This document shows positions 6,695 to 6,758 of a stretch of DNA of 6,758 bases, one piece after another (positions within the stretch are counted from its first letter, which is position 1; every line of letters begins with the position of its first letter). This DNA is from Bacillota bacterium. GTDB lineage: Bacteria > Bacillota > Clostridia > Peptostreptococcales > Anaerovoracaceae. The stretch spans positions 1 through 6,758 of the forward strand of contig JAGBGL010000039.1 in the NCBI GenBank assembly GCA_017936025.1, read 5' to 3'. Under the pieces are notes generated by a model. That model was not told the DNA's origin. It saw only the letters and a program-made list of their open reading frames with translations, and did not search any database. Both the position numbers and the translations under genes were made by a program.

Positions 6695-6699
6695 CCACC
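6695..6699 (-). promoter_or_regulatory. Shine-Dalgarno deciding the DASS symporter start
   Basis: Minus-strand GGTGG (in ATGGTGGAAAT) lies nine bases before the ATG at 6685. It supports that codon over the in-frame ATG 24 codons upstream. It is weaker than the metY site. Confidence 0.6.
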
Positions 6700-6730
6700 A
6701 TTTCTTATTTATTAGCTTTAATATAAAAAC

Positions 6731-6758
6731 AAAATAAAAGCACCTGCACGCAGGCACC
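6731..6758 (-). terminator. Terminator-like hairpin at the right edge
   Basis: On the minus strand GTGCCTGC (6757-6750) pairs with GCAGGTGC (6747-6740) if two G-U wobbles are allowed, leaving a very small loop, and is followed by TTTTATTTTG. The wobbles pair only in minus-strand RNA; in plus-strand RNA they would be A-C mismatches. So this is most likely the end of an upstream minus-strand gene outside the window, or a leader attenuator of the DASS gene. The stem may continue past the edge. Confidence 0.55.

Noticed and set aside
6686..6757. Longer DASS protein starting at the ATG at 6757
   Set aside because: The extra 24 residues (MPACRCFYFVF...) have no family character, the first codons would form the terminator-like hairpin, and the ATG at 6685 has a ribosome site and a typical N-terminus.
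1..6758. CRISPR array, tRNA/rRNA, insertion sequence, phage, toxin-antitoxin or defence genes
   Set aside because: I read the spacers and both strands for these and saw no regular repeats, no RNA-gene signatures and no transposase, integrase or toxin-like proteins. The window is ordinary metabolic and transport genes.

Overview
The base composition is moderate, with AT-rich intergenic spacers. Shine-Dalgarno sequences are strong (AAGGAGGT) and Rho-independent terminators are compact. The gene content is Na+-coupled amino-acid and carboxylate transporters, a ferredoxin-fused aldo/keto reductase, and an XRE regulator with a membrane tail. Together these suggest an anaerobic Bacillota bacterium of the gut/oral Clostridia or Negativicutes type. 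This is an inference from style and content; no marker gene is present to place it more precisely.

Layout, left to right: (1) the 3' part of an alanine/glycine:cation symporter (AGCS family, + strand, start outside the window), closed by a strong terminator; (2) on the - strand, metY, a complete O-acetylhomoserine sulfhydrylase with its own terminator facing that of the symporter; (3) a 164-bp, very AT-rich divergent promoter region; (4) on the + strand, an aldo/keto reductase carrying two C-terminal [4Fe-4S] motifs; (5) a 22-bp perfect palindrome acting as a shared terminator; (6) on the - strand, an XRE-family regulator fused to about six membrane segments; (7) a 194-bp spacer holding that gene's candidate promoter and operator plus the terminator of the next gene; (8) on the - strand, a complete SLC13/DASS-type anion:Na+ symporter; (9) at the right edge, a terminator-like hairpin on the - strand, probably ending a gene outside the window.

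The arrangement is one of single-gene units. Each complete gene has its own ribosome binding site, and a terminator lies at every junction, so no operon is evident. Functionally the region is ordinary anaerobe metabolism: uptake of small amino acids, homocysteine synthesis by direct sulfhydrylation, a flavin-free but iron-sulfur-linked NAD(P)H reductase, and uptake of a di- or tricarboxylate or related anion. The regulator may respond to a membrane signal. I see no mobile element, CRISPR array, RNA gene, phage gene or defence system. The more interesting points are the altered first signature of the DASS transporter, the repeat-rich control region of the membrane-tethered regulator, and the lack of a long leader in front of metY.
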